A stretch of DNA of 64,000 nucleotides from Methylobacterium sp. DB0501 (lineage in GTDB: Bacteria; Pseudomonadota; Alphaproteobacteria; Rhizobiales; Beijerinckiaceae). Both the position numbers and the translations under genes were made by a program. This document shows positions 7,801 through 17,077 of this stretch, in pieces; the stretch's first letter is position 1; the number at the start of each line of letters is the position of its first letter. The notes beneath the pieces are model-generated. The model saw only the letters and a list, made by a program, of their open reading frames with translations, was not told where the DNA came from and searched no databases. The stretch is from NCBI RefSeq assembly GCF_011043735.1, contig NZ_JAAKGV010000015.1, positions 124,001-188,000 on the forward strand. Direction: 5' to 3'.

Positions 7801-8883
7801 TCATGCGGCGGGCGACGGGGACCGGCTGTCGGATCGATCCCCGGCCACGTCCTTGGCCTGGGCGAAGGGCCAGCGCGGGCGGGCGGGCGCCGTGATGTCG
7901 TCGGTGAGGCCGAGCCGCAGGCGCTCGATGCCGGCCCAGGCGATCATCGCGCCGTTGTCGCCGCAGAGCGGCAGGGGCGGGGCGACGAGCGGCAGACCGG
8001 CCTCGCCCGCCTGCCGGGCGAGCGCCCGCCGCAAGGCGCCGTTCGCCGCGACGCCGCCGGCGGCGACCAGCGCGGTCGGATGCCCGGCGACGGGACCGAA
8101 ATCGCGCAAGGCCACCCGGACCCGGTCGACCACCACGTCGACGACCGCCGCCTGGAAGCTAGCGCAAAGGTCGGCGACGTCCTGGTGGGTGAGGGGCGCG
8201 ATGCGCTCGGCCTCGATCCGCAAGGCCGTCTTGAGGCCCGAGAGGGAGAAGTTGGGCTCGCGCCGGCCGAGCATCGGCCGCGGCAGGGCGAAGCGCTCCG
8301 GGTTGCCGCTCTCGGCGGCGCGCTCGACCTCGGGCCCGCCCGGATAGGCGAGGCCGAGCAGCTTCGCCACCTTGTCGAAGGCCTCGCCGATGGCGTCGTC
8401 GATGGTGCCGCCGAGGCGCACATACTCGCCGACGCCCTTCACGGCGACGAGCTGGGTGTGGCCGCCGGAGGCGAGGAGCAGGAGGTAGGGGAAGGCGAGG
8501 CCGTCGGTGAGCCGCGCGGTGAGGGCGTGGGCCTCGAGGTGGTTGACCGCCACCAGGGGCTTTCGCGAGACGAGCGCCAGGGTCTTGCCGGTGACGAGCC
8601 CGACCAGCACGCCGCCGATCAGCCCGGGCCCGGCGGCGACCGCGATGCCGTCAAGGTCGGCGAGGCGTAAGGAGGCGTGGTCGAGCGCCCGGGCGACCAG
8701 CCGGTCGAGCACCTCGACATGGGCGCGGGCCGCGATCTCCGGCACCACCCCGCCATAGGCGGCGTGCTCGGCGATCTGGCTCAGCACCTCGTTGGAGCGG
8801 ATCTCCCCGCGGCCATCCTCGCCCAACGCCACGATCGCGGCCGCGGTCTCGTCGCAGGTGGTCTCGATCCCGAGGACGTTCAT
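7801..8883 (-). CDS. tsaD: tRNA N6-adenosine threonylcarbamoyltransferase TsaD
   Basis: A 360-residue ASKHA-fold protein that transfers threonylcarbamoyl from TC-AMP to A37 of ANN-decoding tRNAs, working with TsaB and TsaE. The N-terminal LGIETTCDETAAAIV, the metal-binding HLEAH motif and the GGTIDDAIGEAFDKVAKLLG block are intact, as is the C-terminal CGDNGAMIAWAG. The ATG at 8883 begins exactly at the family's usual MxxLGIETxCDE start. It heads a minus-strand run with the GNAT gene and gpsA and is divergent from hemD. Confidence 0.96.
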   Translation of the reverse strand: MNVLGIETTCDETAAAIVALGEDGRGEIRSNEVLSQIAEHAAYGGVVPEIAARAHVEVLDRLVARALDHASLRLADLDGIAVAAGPGLIGGVLVGLVTGKTLALVSRKPLVAVNHLEAHALTARLTDGLAFPYLLLLASGGHTQLVAVKGVGEYVRLGGTIDDAIGEAFDKVAKLLGLAYPGGPEVERAAESGNPERFALPRPMLGRREPNFSLSGLKTALRIEAERIAPLTHQDVADLCASFQAAVVDVVVDRVRVALRDFGPVAGHPTALVAAGGVAANGALRRALARQAGEAGLPLVAPPLPLCGDNGAMIAWAGIERLRLGLTDDITAPARPRWPFAQAKDVAGDRSDSRSPSPAA

Positions 8884-9038
8884 GAGGGGGTGATCTCGCG
8901 AGGGGGCTGGCACACCGCGCGGCGGCCGGTATGGTGCCTCAGATAACCCGCCGGCGCGGGGCCGGCCAAGTGGCAGTATCGCGCGCGAGTGGCGGTATCG
9001 CGCCGGCATCGAGTGCCGGGACGGAGGGGGGAGGGCGC

Positions 9039-9824
9039 GTGACGCGGGGAAATCGGGGCGGGACCGCCTTGCACGTGTGGATCGCCAGGCCGCTGCCGGC
9101 CGGCGCGCGCACGGCCGAGCGGGTCGCGGGCCTCGGTCACCGGCCGCTCCTCGCCCCGGTCCTCGACCTCGCCCCGAGCGGTGCGCCGCCGCCGGAGGGC
9201 CCGTTCGACGCCCTGGTGCTGACGAGCGCAAGCGCGGTGCCGGCACTGGCCGGCACGCCGCTCTCCGCCCTGCCGGCCTATTGCGTGGGCGCACGCACCG
9301 CCGCCGCGGCGCTCGAGGCAGGGCTGCAGATCGTGCACGAGGCCGGGGGCGATGCCCGGGCGCTGGCGGACCTGATCGGCGCGGCCCTGCCGCGCGGGGC
9401 GCGCCTCGTCCACGCCGCCGGGCGCGAGCGCAAGGACGAGCCGGCCGCGACGCTGGGCGCCCGCGGCTACCGGCTGACGGCCTGGATCGCCTACGCGGCC
9501 CGGCCCCTGGCCGGGCTGCCGGAGCCGGTGGCGGCGGCGCTCGCCGACGACGCCCTCGACGCGGCCCTGCATTACTCCCGCCGCAGCGCCGCGACGGCGT
9601 GGGGCCTCGCGCGAGCGGCGGGCTACGAGGAGGCGTTTCGCCGCGTGGCGCATCATTGCCTGTCGGCGGACGTGGCCGCCCCCCTGGTCGCGGCCGGCAT
9701 CGCGTCCCATGTCGTCGCGGCGCGGCCGGACGAGGACGCCCTCCTCGCCGGTCTCGGCCCCATTCTTCTGGACAGTGCCGCAGAGGCGTCGCCGGCCCTT
9801 CGCCCGGGCTTGGAGCGATGCTAA
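9039..9824 (+). CDS. hemD: Uroporphyrinogen-III synthase
   Basis: HemD closes and inverts ring D of hydroxymethylbilane to form uroporphyrinogen III. The family is poorly conserved; the call rests on the N-terminal WIARPLPAGARTAERVAGLG, the VLTSASAVPAL block, the YCVGARTAAAA block and the position just before mic60 and hemY. I chose the GTG at 9039 because a strong purine-rich GGAGGGGGGAGGG lies four bases before it; TTG at 9069 and GTG at 9075 are alternatives closer to the domain. hemC, normally directly upstream, is absent. The gene is divergent from tsaD. Confidence 0.85.
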   Translation: MTRGNRGGTALHVWIARPLPAGARTAERVAGLGHRPLLAPVLDLAPSGAPPPEGPFDALVLTSASAVPALAGTPLSALPAYCVGARTAAAALEAGLQIVHEAGGDARALADLIGAALPRGARLVHAAGRERKDEPAATLGARGYRLTAWIAYAARPLAGLPEPVAAALADDALDAALHYSRRSAATAWGLARAAGYEEAFRRVAHHCLSADVAAPLVAAGIASHVVAARPDEDALLAGLGPILLDSAAEASPALRPGLERC

Positions 9825-9945
9825 GGGACGATGAATCAGCACGCGGCCCGGGCGGGATCCTGCCCTGCGTCGCGCTCCCGCCGCGCCGATGGGGCCGCCT
9901 TCCGGCGGCCTCCCGGCCCGGCTCACGAGGTGAGGATCTCCGGCC

Positions 9946-12441
9946 GTGACCCCATCCGACAAGGACCAGAAGGACTCGCGCAACCGTCCCGGCGGGCGCG
10001 GCGGCAGTGCGGATGGACCGATCATCGACCTGAAGGCCACCCGTGTCGCCGAGACGCCTAAGGCCGAGGCGGGGAAAGGCGAGACGGGCAAGCCCGACCC
10101 GACCAAGGATGCGCCGCGGCCGGACGCCGCGAAGCCCGCGTCGCCCGTCGCCGCCGCTGTGAAGCCCGGCGAGCCGGTAAAGGCCGCCGAGGTGAAGCCG
10201 GGCGAAGCGAAGCCGGGCGATCCGGCGAAACCCGGCGCGACCGGCGCCACCGGTACCTTCGCCCAGGGCCAGAAGCCCGTCGGCGTCACCGGCGCGAGCC
10301 CGGCCGTGGGCACGACCGGCAAGCCCGGCGAGGCGAAGCCCGCCGACATCAAGGCCGGCACGCCGGCCGCCGTGACGGGCGCGACCGGCTCCCCCTCCGC
10401 CACGGCGCCGACGGGAGCGGCGAAGACCGCGACGGCTCCGGGCATCACCGGCCCCGGCAGCGGCCCGCTCAAGGTCGGCGAGACCAGGCCCGGCGAGATC
10501 AAGCCCGGTACGCCGTCCTCCGTCACCGCATCCGCTACGGCCTCGCCCACGGCGTCTCCGACGGGGGCGGCGAAGGCCGCGACGGGACCTGGCATGACGG
10601 GACCTGGCATGTCGGGGCCTGGCGTGACGGGTTCCGGCATCGCGGGCCCCGGCAGCGGTCCGCTCAAGGTCGGCGATACCAAGCTCACAGACGGCAAGCC
10701 CGCCGCGCCGGTGACCGCCGTTGCCGGCACCAAGCCGCCGGAGGCGGGCAAAATTCCGGACGGCAAGACCCCGGACGGCAAGACCCCGGACGGCAAGCCG
10801 CTCGACACCAAGTCGCCGTCGGCTGGCACCGGCGCGACCTCGGGCGCCGCCTCGGCGGGCTCTGGCCCGAACCCGGCCGTGACGGGAGCCACCGGCGCCC
10901 GGCCGTCGATGGTGCCCAAGACCGGCATCCCGTCGACCGGCGCGACGGGCGCCTCCGCCGGCACGACCGCCGCCAAGGATGCGCCGAAGCCGGACCCGGT
11001 CCGGAGCACCGGCACGATTCCGGTCGCCGCGGCGCCGCAGGCCCGGTCGGGCGCCGGCTTCGGCTCGCTGCTGGCCGCCTCGCTGCTCGGCGGCGTGGTC
11101 GGGGCCGGGCTGCTCTACGGCGCGACCACCTACGGCCCGGCCTACGGCATCAACCTGCCGAAGCCCGCGAGCCCGCAGGGCGAGGCCTCCGGCACCGTGC
11201 CGCTCGACCAGCGCCTGGCCGAGTTCGCGCCGCGCGACAGCGTCCAGGCCCTCGACCGGCGCGTCGCCGCGGTCGAATCGACCCTGCGCCCGCTGCCCGA
11301 CGCGGTGCGGGCCGCCGAGGCCGCCGCCAAGGCGGCGGGCCAGCGCGCCGACGAGGCCCTGCGCAAGGCGGAAGCCGCGCCGGTCGCCGGCACCGGCACC
11401 GGCCAGCCGGCGCCCGCCGCGCAGGCTCCGAGCCAGGCGCCGAATCAAGTCCCGAGCGTCGGCATCGACCCGGCTCGCCTCCAGGGCATCGAGAAGCAGC
11501 TCGCCGACCTCCAGGGCCGCACCGGGGGCGGCGATGCCGGCCTGCGCCAGCGGGTCGACGGCCTCGCCCAGGCGGTGTCCGCCCTCCAGGGCCGCGGCGA
11601 CGGGGCCGACCTGCGCGGGCGCCTCGACGGGCTCGACAAGGGGCTGAAGGCGCTCCAGTCCGATCTCGCCACCCGCGCGACGGCCGAGGAGCAGGCCGAC
11701 AAGGCGCTCGGCCAGCGCCTCGACGAGCTGCGCCAGGCTCTCGACGCGAGGGCCAAGGCGGCGGATCAGCGCTTCGACGCGCTCCAGCAATCCGCCGACG
11801 CCCGCACCAAGACCGTCGACCAGCGCCTCGCCGACCTCGCCAAGGCGGTGGAGGGCCGGGCCGAGGCGAGCAGCGTCCAGGCAGCGCTCCGGGTGGTGGC
11901 CTCCGACCGGATCGCCAGCGCGCTCGCGACCGGCGCGCCCTATGCCGACGCGCTCGCGACCTTGAAGCAGCTCGATCCCGGCCAGGCTGCGGCGCTGGCA
12001 CCGCTGGAGCCCTTCGCGCAGAGCGGCGCCCCGACCGCGGCCTCGCTCGCCCAGAGCTTCCAGCCGGTCGCCGCCAAGCTGAACGCCGCGGCCCTCGCCG
12101 CCCGTCAGCGGGCGGTGGCGGAGCGCGGCAGCATCGCCGACCGTCTGACCAGCATGGCCGAGTCGATCGTCTCGGTGCGCAAGGTCGGCAGCGAGGGAGG
12201 GGCCCCGGCGCCGAGCCCGACTGCCGACCCGACCGAGGCCGGCGTGGCGAAGATCCAGGACGCGCTCGCCCGCGGCGCGGTGGCGGAGGCCGCCCAGGCC
12301 TTCGACGCCCTGCCGGAGCAGGCCCGCCAGGAGGCCGGCGATTTCGGCCAGCGCCTGAAGGCCCGCGCCGCCGCCGGCGAGGCCGCCCGCGCGCGCCTGG
12401 CCGCGTCCTTCGCGGCTCTCCAGGGCCCGGCGACCCGCTGA
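9946..12441 (+). CDS. mic60: Alphaproteobacterial Mic60 (mitofilin-family) inner-membrane protein
   Basis: An 831-residue protein in the position normally held by the COG4223/mitofilin-like gene between hemD and hemY. Residues 1 to about 365 are a disordered Lys/Pro/Gly/Thr/Ala linker with degenerate repeats (GATGA, PDGKTPDGK, KPGE). A single transmembrane segment follows at about 370-392 (LLAASLLGGVVGAGLLYGA). Next comes a coiled coil with LDQRLAEFAP and QRLDELRQAL heptads, then a C-terminal alpha-helical region (about 645-831) in the place of the mitofilin domain. Alphaproteobacterial Mic60 homologues shape intracytoplasmic membranes. The start is GTG. Such a long N-terminal low-complexity region is unusual. 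Confidence 0.8.
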   Translation: MTPSDKDQKDSRNRPGGRGGSADGPIIDLKATRVAETPKAEAGKGETGKPDPTKDAPRPDAAKPASPVAAAVKPGEPVKAAEVKPGEAKPGDPAKPGATGATGTFAQGQKPVGVTGASPAVGTTGKPGEAKPADIKAGTPAAVTGATGSPSATAPTGAAKTATAPGITGPGSGPLKVGETRPGEIKPGTPSSVTASATASPTASPTGAAKAATGPGMTGPGMSGPGVTGSGIAGPGSGPLKVGDTKLTDGKPAAPVTAVAGTKPPEAGKIPDGKTPDGKTPDGKPLDTKSPSAGTGATSGAASAGSGPNPAVTGATGARPSMVPKTGIPSTGATGASAGTTAAKDAPKPDPVRSTGTIPVAAAPQARSGAGFGSLLAASLLGGVVGAGLLYGATTYGPAYGINLPKPASPQGEASGTVPLDQRLAEFAPRDSVQALDRRVAAVESTLRPLPDAVRAAEAAAKAAGQRADEALRKAEAAPVAGTGTGQPAPAAQAPSQAPNQVPSVGIDPARLQGIEKQLADLQGRTGGGDAGLRQRVDGLAQAVSALQGRGDGADLRGRLDGLDKGLKALQSDLATRATAEEQADKALGQRLDELRQALDARAKAADQRFDALQQSADARTKTVDQRLADLAKAVEGRAEASSVQAALRVVASDRIASALATGAPYADALATLKQLDPGQAAALAPLEPFAQSGAPTAASLAQSFQPVAAKLNAAALAARQRAVAERGSIADRLTSMAESIVSVRKVGSEGGAPAPSPTADPTEAGVAKIQDALARGAVAEAAQAFDALPEQARQEAGDFGQRLKARAAAGEAARARLAASFAALQGPATR

Positions 12442-12590
12442 TACGCGAGGGCGCGGCCGCTTGCTTGCGGTCGCGCCGCGTTCGTTCCCGGTGCGTCCGC
12501 TACGGCGGCCGCGGTGATCTCTCGGGGCTCTGATGACGCCCCCTCGCGCGCCCTTCAGCGGCAGCGCGGCTTTCTGGAGTTGATGGACAG

Positions 12591-14060
12591 ATGTGGCGCG
12601 CACTCGCCTTCCTGGCTCTCCTCGCCCTCGCCGCCTACGGGGCGGTCTGGCTCGCCGACCGGCCCGGCGTGGTCACCGTGACCTGGGGCGGCTACGAGCT
12701 GGCGACCAGCCTCGCGGCGGCTCTGGTCGGCGTGATGGTGCTGGCGGTGGTGCTCGGCTTCGTCTGGGCCTTCGCCCGCGGCGTCCTGAACCTGCCGGAG
12801 CGGCTCACCCTGTCGAGCCGGCGCCGGCGCCAGGAGCGTGGCTACAGCGCGCTGTCGCGCGGCATGGTGGCGGTGGGCTCCGGCGACCCGATCGCGGCGC
12901 GGCGGCTGGCCGGCGAGGCCGAGCGCCTGCTCGGCGCCGAGCCGCTCGCCCTGCTGCTGACCGCCCAGGCGGCCCAGATCTCCGGCGACCGCGCCGGGGC
13001 CGAGCGCGCCTTCCGGCGCATGGTCGACGATCCGGAGACCCGGGTGCTCGGCCTGCGCGGCCTGTTCGTCGAGGCGCGGCGCCAGGACGACGAGGCGTCC
13101 GCCCGGGCCTACGCCCTGGAGGCCGCCCGCCTCGCCCCGAGCGTGACCTGGGCCAACGAGGCGGTGATGGAGGGCCAGTGCGCCGACCGCGACTGGACTG
13201 GCGCCCTCGACACCGTGTCCCGCCGCGCCAGCCTCGGCCTGTCCGACAAGGCGGCGATGCGGCGCCAGCGCGCCGTGCTGCTGACCGCGAGCGCCCTCGA
13301 CCTCGAGGCCGGCGACCCGGAGCGCGCCCTCGCCCAGGCCCGCGAGGCGGTCAAGCTCGCCCCCGATCTGGTGCCGGCGGCGGCCGTCGCCGGGCGTCTC
13401 TTCGCCCGCCGCGGCGACCTCAAGCGCGGCGCCCGGGTGGTCGAGGCGGCTTGGCGCGCCAACCCGCATCCGGACCTCGCCCGGGTCTATCTCGACCTGC
13501 GCACCGGCGATTCGAGCCGCGATCGCCTCGCCCGCGCCGAGACCCTGGCCCGGATCTCATCCTGGCACCCGGAGGCGCGCTTCGCCATCGCCCGCGCGGC
13601 CCTGGACGCCCGCGAGTTCGGCCGCGCCCGGGACGTGCTGGCCCCGCTGCTCGCCGACCAGCCGACGGCCCGCGCCTACGCGCTGATGGCCGAGATCGAG
13701 GAGGCCGAGCACGGCAAGAATTCCGGCAAGGCCCGCGAGTGGCAGGCCCGCGCCGACCGCGCCCCGCGCGACCCGGCCTGGTGCGCCGACGGCCTCGTCA
13801 CCGACCGCTGGGCCCCGATCTCGCCGGTGAGCGGGCGCCTCGACGCCTTCGTCTGGCAGACCCCGCCGGACCTGCTCGGCCGCGCCCACGGCACGGCGCA
13901 CGAGCCCGAGCCGGCGGCGAGTGCGCTGAACGGCGCCGAACCGGCCGCGAAGGCGGGCAACGGCACGACGACCATCGGCACCCTGACCTCCGGAGCCACG
14001 GGTCCGGGGGTGGTGCCGGTGTCGGTGAAGGTGCCGGAGGTGGTCGGGCCGGGGCGGTGA
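12591..14060 (+). CDS. hemY: HemY family TPR protein of haem biosynthesis
   Basis: A 489-residue protein with two N-terminal membrane segments (about 3-19 and 38-60) and the HemY_N signature around RRRRQERGYSALSRGMVAVG, followed by TPR-like helices up to the WHPEARFAIARAAL region. Proteobacterial HemY of this type is distinct from the protoporphyrinogen oxidase once given the same name; it is thought to scaffold late haem synthesis. It is downstream of hemD and mic60, the usual alphaproteobacterial arrangement. The C terminus, after the DLLGRAHG segment, is a low-complexity tail. Confidence 0.88.
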   Translation: MWRALAFLALLALAAYGAVWLADRPGVVTVTWGGYELATSLAAALVGVMVLAVVLGFVWAFARGVLNLPERLTLSSRRRRQERGYSALSRGMVAVGSGDPIAARRLAGEAERLLGAEPLALLLTAQAAQISGDRAGAERAFRRMVDDPETRVLGLRGLFVEARRQDDEASARAYALEAARLAPSVTWANEAVMEGQCADRDWTGALDTVSRRASLGLSDKAAMRRQRAVLLTASALDLEAGDPERALAQAREAVKLAPDLVPAAAVAGRLFARRGDLKRGARVVEAAWRANPHPDLARVYLDLRTGDSSRDRLARAETLARISSWHPEARFAIARAALDAREFGRARDVLAPLLADQPTARAYALMAEIEEAEHGKNSGKAREWQARADRAPRDPAWCADGLVTDRWAPISPVSGRLDAFVWQTPPDLLGRAHGTAHEPEPAASALNGAEPAAKAGNGTTTIGTLTSGATGPGVVPVSVKVPEVVGPGR

Positions 14061-14082
14061 GCGCACCGGGCCGGGTTCGCTC

Positions 14083-14133
14083 CGCTACTTCACAGTCCGG
14101 GGCCGCGCAGCGGAGCCCGGACCCGAAGTAGCG
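14083..14133 (+). repeat. Dispersed inverted-repeat element, family B, single unit
   Basis: Outer arms CGCTACTTC and GAAGTAGCG enclose a GC-rich inner palindrome, CCGGGGCCGCGCAGCGGAGC followed by CCGG. The inner core recurs at 23585-23616, inverted at 23690-23721, and at about 29043-29077. It lies between convergent hemY and an ABC transporter gene and could also act as a stem that blocks read-through. Confidence 0.55.
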
Positions 14134-14282
14134 CGATCCCGACCTGCCGGTGCTGCAAGACGAAGCGGCAAGACGAAGCGGGAGCGCGCGACGCTCGATC
14201 CCGGGCGGTTCGCGGGTCTGGATCCCGGGCCCCGCTCTCGCGGGCCCGGGTCGAGACGCGGAGGGCGGTACGGCCGCGGCGC

Positions 14283-16136
14283 TCAGGCCACTGCCGCCAT
14301 CCCGCCCGCCGGCGCCTCCCATTCCGGCCCCCAGACCTGCACCACGTGGCCCGGCGAGACCTCCCGGTACAGCCGCTCCGGCGGCGCGTAATCGACCGGG
14401 CGGATCGGGCTCTTGATCTCGTCGCTGCGCACGGCGTGGAGCTGGCGGCGACGGCCCGGATCGGGCACCGGGACCGCGGCGATCAGCTTCTTGGTGTAGG
14501 GGTGCTGGGGCGCGCCGAAGATCGCCGCGCGGGGGCCGATCTCGACGATCTCGCCGAGATACATCACGGCGACGCGGTGGCTGACCCGCTCGACCACCGC
14601 CATGTCGTGCGAGATGAACAGGTAGGCGAGGCCGAGCGCGGCCTGGAGGTCGAGCATCAGGTTCACCACCTGCGCCTTCACCGAGACGTCGAGGGCCGAG
14701 ACCGATTCGTCGGCGACGATCAGCCGGGGCTCCAGGGCGAGTGTGCGGGCGATGCAGATGCGCTGGCGCTGGCCGCCGGAGAATTCGTGCGGGTAGCGGC
14801 TGGCCATCTCGGGCTTGAGGCCGACCCGGCGCAGCAGGTCGGCGGCGCGCTCGCGGGCCTCCTTGCGTGAGCAGAGACGGTTGATCAGCAGCGGCTCGGC
14901 AATCGCCGCGCCCACGCTCATCCGCGGGTCGAGGCTGGCGAAGGGATCCTGGAAGATCATCTGCATCCGCCGGCGGCATGCGCGGAGCGCCGCGGGCGAG
15001 AGGCCGAGCACATCCTCGCCGTCGAGGAGGACCGCCCCGGCGACCGGCTCGATCAGCCGCAGCACCGAGCGCCCGGTCGTCGACTTGCCGCAGCCCGATT
15101 CGCCGACGAGCGCCAGGGTCTCGCCCGCCCGCACCGCGAAGGACACGTTCTCGACCGCGTGGACCCGGCCGCGCACCCGCGACAGCAATCCGCCGCGGAT
15201 GTCGAAGCGGGTGGTCAGCCCCTTCACCTCGAGCACCGGGCGCTCGCCCTCGCGCACCGTGTCCGGCAGGGGCGTGGCCGCCTCCGGCTCGCCGGTGGCG
15301 CGGTCGACGATCTCGAAGCGGGCCGGCCGGGCCTTGCCCTGCATGGCGCCGAGGCGCGGCACGGCGGCGAGCAGCGCGCGGCTGTAGGGGTGGGCGGGGC
15401 GGCGGAAGATCTGCTCGGTCGACCCCGTCTCGACGGCGCGCCCGTCGACCATCACCACGGTGCGGTCGGCGATCTCGGCCACCACCCCCATGTCGTGGGT
15501 GATGAACAGGACCGACATGCCCTCCTCCTCCTGGAGGAGCTTGATCAGGTCGAGGATCTGGGCCTGGATCGTGACGTCGAGGGCCGTGGTCGGCTCGTCG
15601 GCGATGAGGAGCTTCGGCCGGCAGGCGAGCGCCATGGCGATCATCACCCGCTGGCGCATGCCGCCGGAGAAGCGGTGCGGGTATTCGTGCACCCGCGAGG
15701 CGGCGGCCGGGATCCGCACCTTGTCGAACAGCCGCACCGTCTCGGCCTCGGCCTCCTTGTGCGACAGGCCGCGATGCAGCCGCAGGGCCTCGCCGATCTG
15801 GAAGCCCACGGTGAGCACCGGGTTCAGGCTCGTCATCGGCTCCTGGAAGATCATCGCGACGTCGTCGCCGCGGATGCGCCGCATCTCGGCATCCGGCAGG
15901 CGCAGGAGGTCGCGGCCTTGCAGCAGCACGCGGCCGCCGGTGCGGGTCGCGTCGCGCGGGGTGAGCCGCATGATCGACATCGCCGTGACGCTCTTCCCCG
16001 AGCCCGACTCGCCGACGAGGGCGACGGTCTCCTTCGGGCCGATGTCGAACGAGACGCCGTGCACCACCGGGCGCCAGGCCTGCTCGGAGCGGAACGCGAC
16101 GGTGAGGTCCTGGACCGAGAGGATCGGGGTTTTCAT
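14283..16136 (-). CDS. Dipeptide/oligopeptide-type ABC transporter, fused double ATPase (DppD-DppF)
   Basis: A 617-residue protein with two complete nucleotide-binding domains. The first has Walker A GESGSGKS at 42-49, FSGGMRQRVMIAMAL and LLIADEPTTALD. The second has GESGCGKSTTGRS, FSGGQRQRICIARTLALEPR and VADESVSALD. Fusing DppD- and DppF-like subunits into one chain is common in the peptide/nickel family. The ATG at 16136 is preferred over 16145 because GAGG then sits nine bases upstream. It is the last gene of a binding protein-permease-permease-ATPase operon and powers import. Confidence 0.92.
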   Translation of the reverse strand: MKTPILSVQDLTVAFRSEQAWRPVVHGVSFDIGPKETVALVGESGSGKSVTAMSIMRLTPRDATRTGGRVLLQGRDLLRLPDAEMRRIRGDDVAMIFQEPMTSLNPVLTVGFQIGEALRLHRGLSHKEAEAETVRLFDKVRIPAAASRVHEYPHRFSGGMRQRVMIAMALACRPKLLIADEPTTALDVTIQAQILDLIKLLQEEEGMSVLFITHDMGVVAEIADRTVVMVDGRAVETGSTEQIFRRPAHPYSRALLAAVPRLGAMQGKARPARFEIVDRATGEPEAATPLPDTVREGERPVLEVKGLTTRFDIRGGLLSRVRGRVHAVENVSFAVRAGETLALVGESGCGKSTTGRSVLRLIEPVAGAVLLDGEDVLGLSPAALRACRRRMQMIFQDPFASLDPRMSVGAAIAEPLLINRLCSRKEARERAADLLRRVGLKPEMASRYPHEFSGGQRQRICIARTLALEPRLIVADESVSALDVSVKAQVVNLMLDLQAALGLAYLFISHDMAVVERVSHRVAVMYLGEIVEIGPRAAIFGAPQHPYTKKLIAAVPVPDPGRRRQLHAVRSDEIKSPIRPVDYAPPERLYREVSPGHVVQVWGPEWEAPAGGMAAVA

Positions 16137-16147
16137 GCCTGTCATCC

Positions 16148-17077
16148 TCACAGCACCCGACGCGGGTCGAGGGCGTCGCGCAAGCCGTCGCCGATGAAGT
16201 TGATCGACAGGACGGTCAGGAAGATCGCCGCCCCCGGGAACAAGGCCCAGTGCGGCGCCACGTCGAGATGGTCCTTGGCGTCGTAGAGCAGCCGGCCCCA
16301 GGTCGGGATGTCGGGCGGGAAGCCCAGCCCCAAGAACGACAGGGTCGATTCGGCGATGATCGCCGAGGAGACCTCGATCGTCGCCGCGACGATGACCGGC
16401 CCGATCGCATTCGGCAGGATGTGGCGGGTGACGAGGTGCCAGGCGGTCGCGCCCTGCGAGCGCGCCGCCTCGACGAATTCCTTCTCGCGCAAGGACAGGA
16501 ACTGCGCCCGCACCAGCCGCGCCACCGGCATCCAGCGCAGGCCCCCGATGACCGCGACGATCATCACGAACACGCCGCCCTCGACCCCGAAGACCTGCTT
16601 CAGCTGGTCGCGGAACAGGTAGATGATGAGCAGCAGGAGCGGCAGCTGCGGCAGGGACAGGAACAGGTCGGTCAGCCACATCAGGAACGGGTCGAGGAAG
16701 CGCCGCGACATGCCGGCGAGCGCCCCCACCACCACGCCGACGAATGTCGCGACGATCATGGCGGCGAAACCGACCGCCAGCGAGATCCGGCCGCCATAGA
16801 TCATCCGGGCCAGGAGATCCTGGCCGAGATCGTCGGTGCCGAGCGGATGGGCCCAGGACGGGCCCTGGAGCGTCGCCGCGAAGTCGATGTCGTCGATCGC
16901 CACCGGCCAGACCCAGCCGCCGACGAGGACCGCGAGCACGAGCAGGCCCAGCACGCCGACGCTGACGACCGCGAGGCGGTGGCGGCGGAAGCGCCGCCAG
17001 GTGTCCCGCCCCGACACCGCCGGCGGCGCGGGCGCCGCCGTCTCAGCGGTAGGAGATGCGAGGGTCGAGCCAGCCAT
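16148..17077 (-). CDS. ABC transporter permease, DppC/OppC family
   Basis: A 309-residue inner-membrane permease. The N-terminal WRRFRRHRLAVVSVGVLGLL segment is typical of DppC/OppC proteins, as are the HPLGTDDLGQDLLARMIYGG block and the EAA loop (EFVEAARSQGATAWHLVTRH), which contacts the ATPase. Six membrane segments are visible. Its first 35 bases overlap the end of the dppB-like gene, so translation is probably coupled. It is the second permease subunit of the transporter. Confidence 0.93.
   Translation of the reverse strand: MAGSTLASPTAETAAPAPPAVSGRDTWRRFRRHRLAVVSVGVLGLLVLAVLVGGWVWPVAIDDIDFAATLQGPSWAHPLGTDDLGQDLLARMIYGGRISLAVGFAAMIVATFVGVVVGALAGMSRRFLDPFLMWLTDLFLSLPQLPLLLLIIYLFRDQLKQVFGVEGGVFVMIVAVIGGLRWMPVARLVRAQFLSLREKEFVEAARSQGATAWHLVTRHILPNAIGPVIVAATIEVSSAIIAESTLSFLGLGFPPDIPTWGRLLYDAKDHLDVAPHWALFPGAAIFLTVLSINFIGDGLRDALDPRRVL

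Noticed and set aside
7801..12603. A 1,600-codon open frame on the minus strand covering tsaD, hemD and mic60
   Set aside because: Only its C-terminal 360 codons (tsaD) encode a recognisable protein. The rest is the antisense shadow of hemD and mic60 and consists of Arg/Gly/Ala-rich sequence, as expected when stop codons are rare in very GC-rich DNA.
14200..14282. Possible tRNA-like segment (GGTTCGCGGGTCTGGATCC)
   Set aside because: It has a T-loop-like core by chance but no acceptor, D or anticodon stems.
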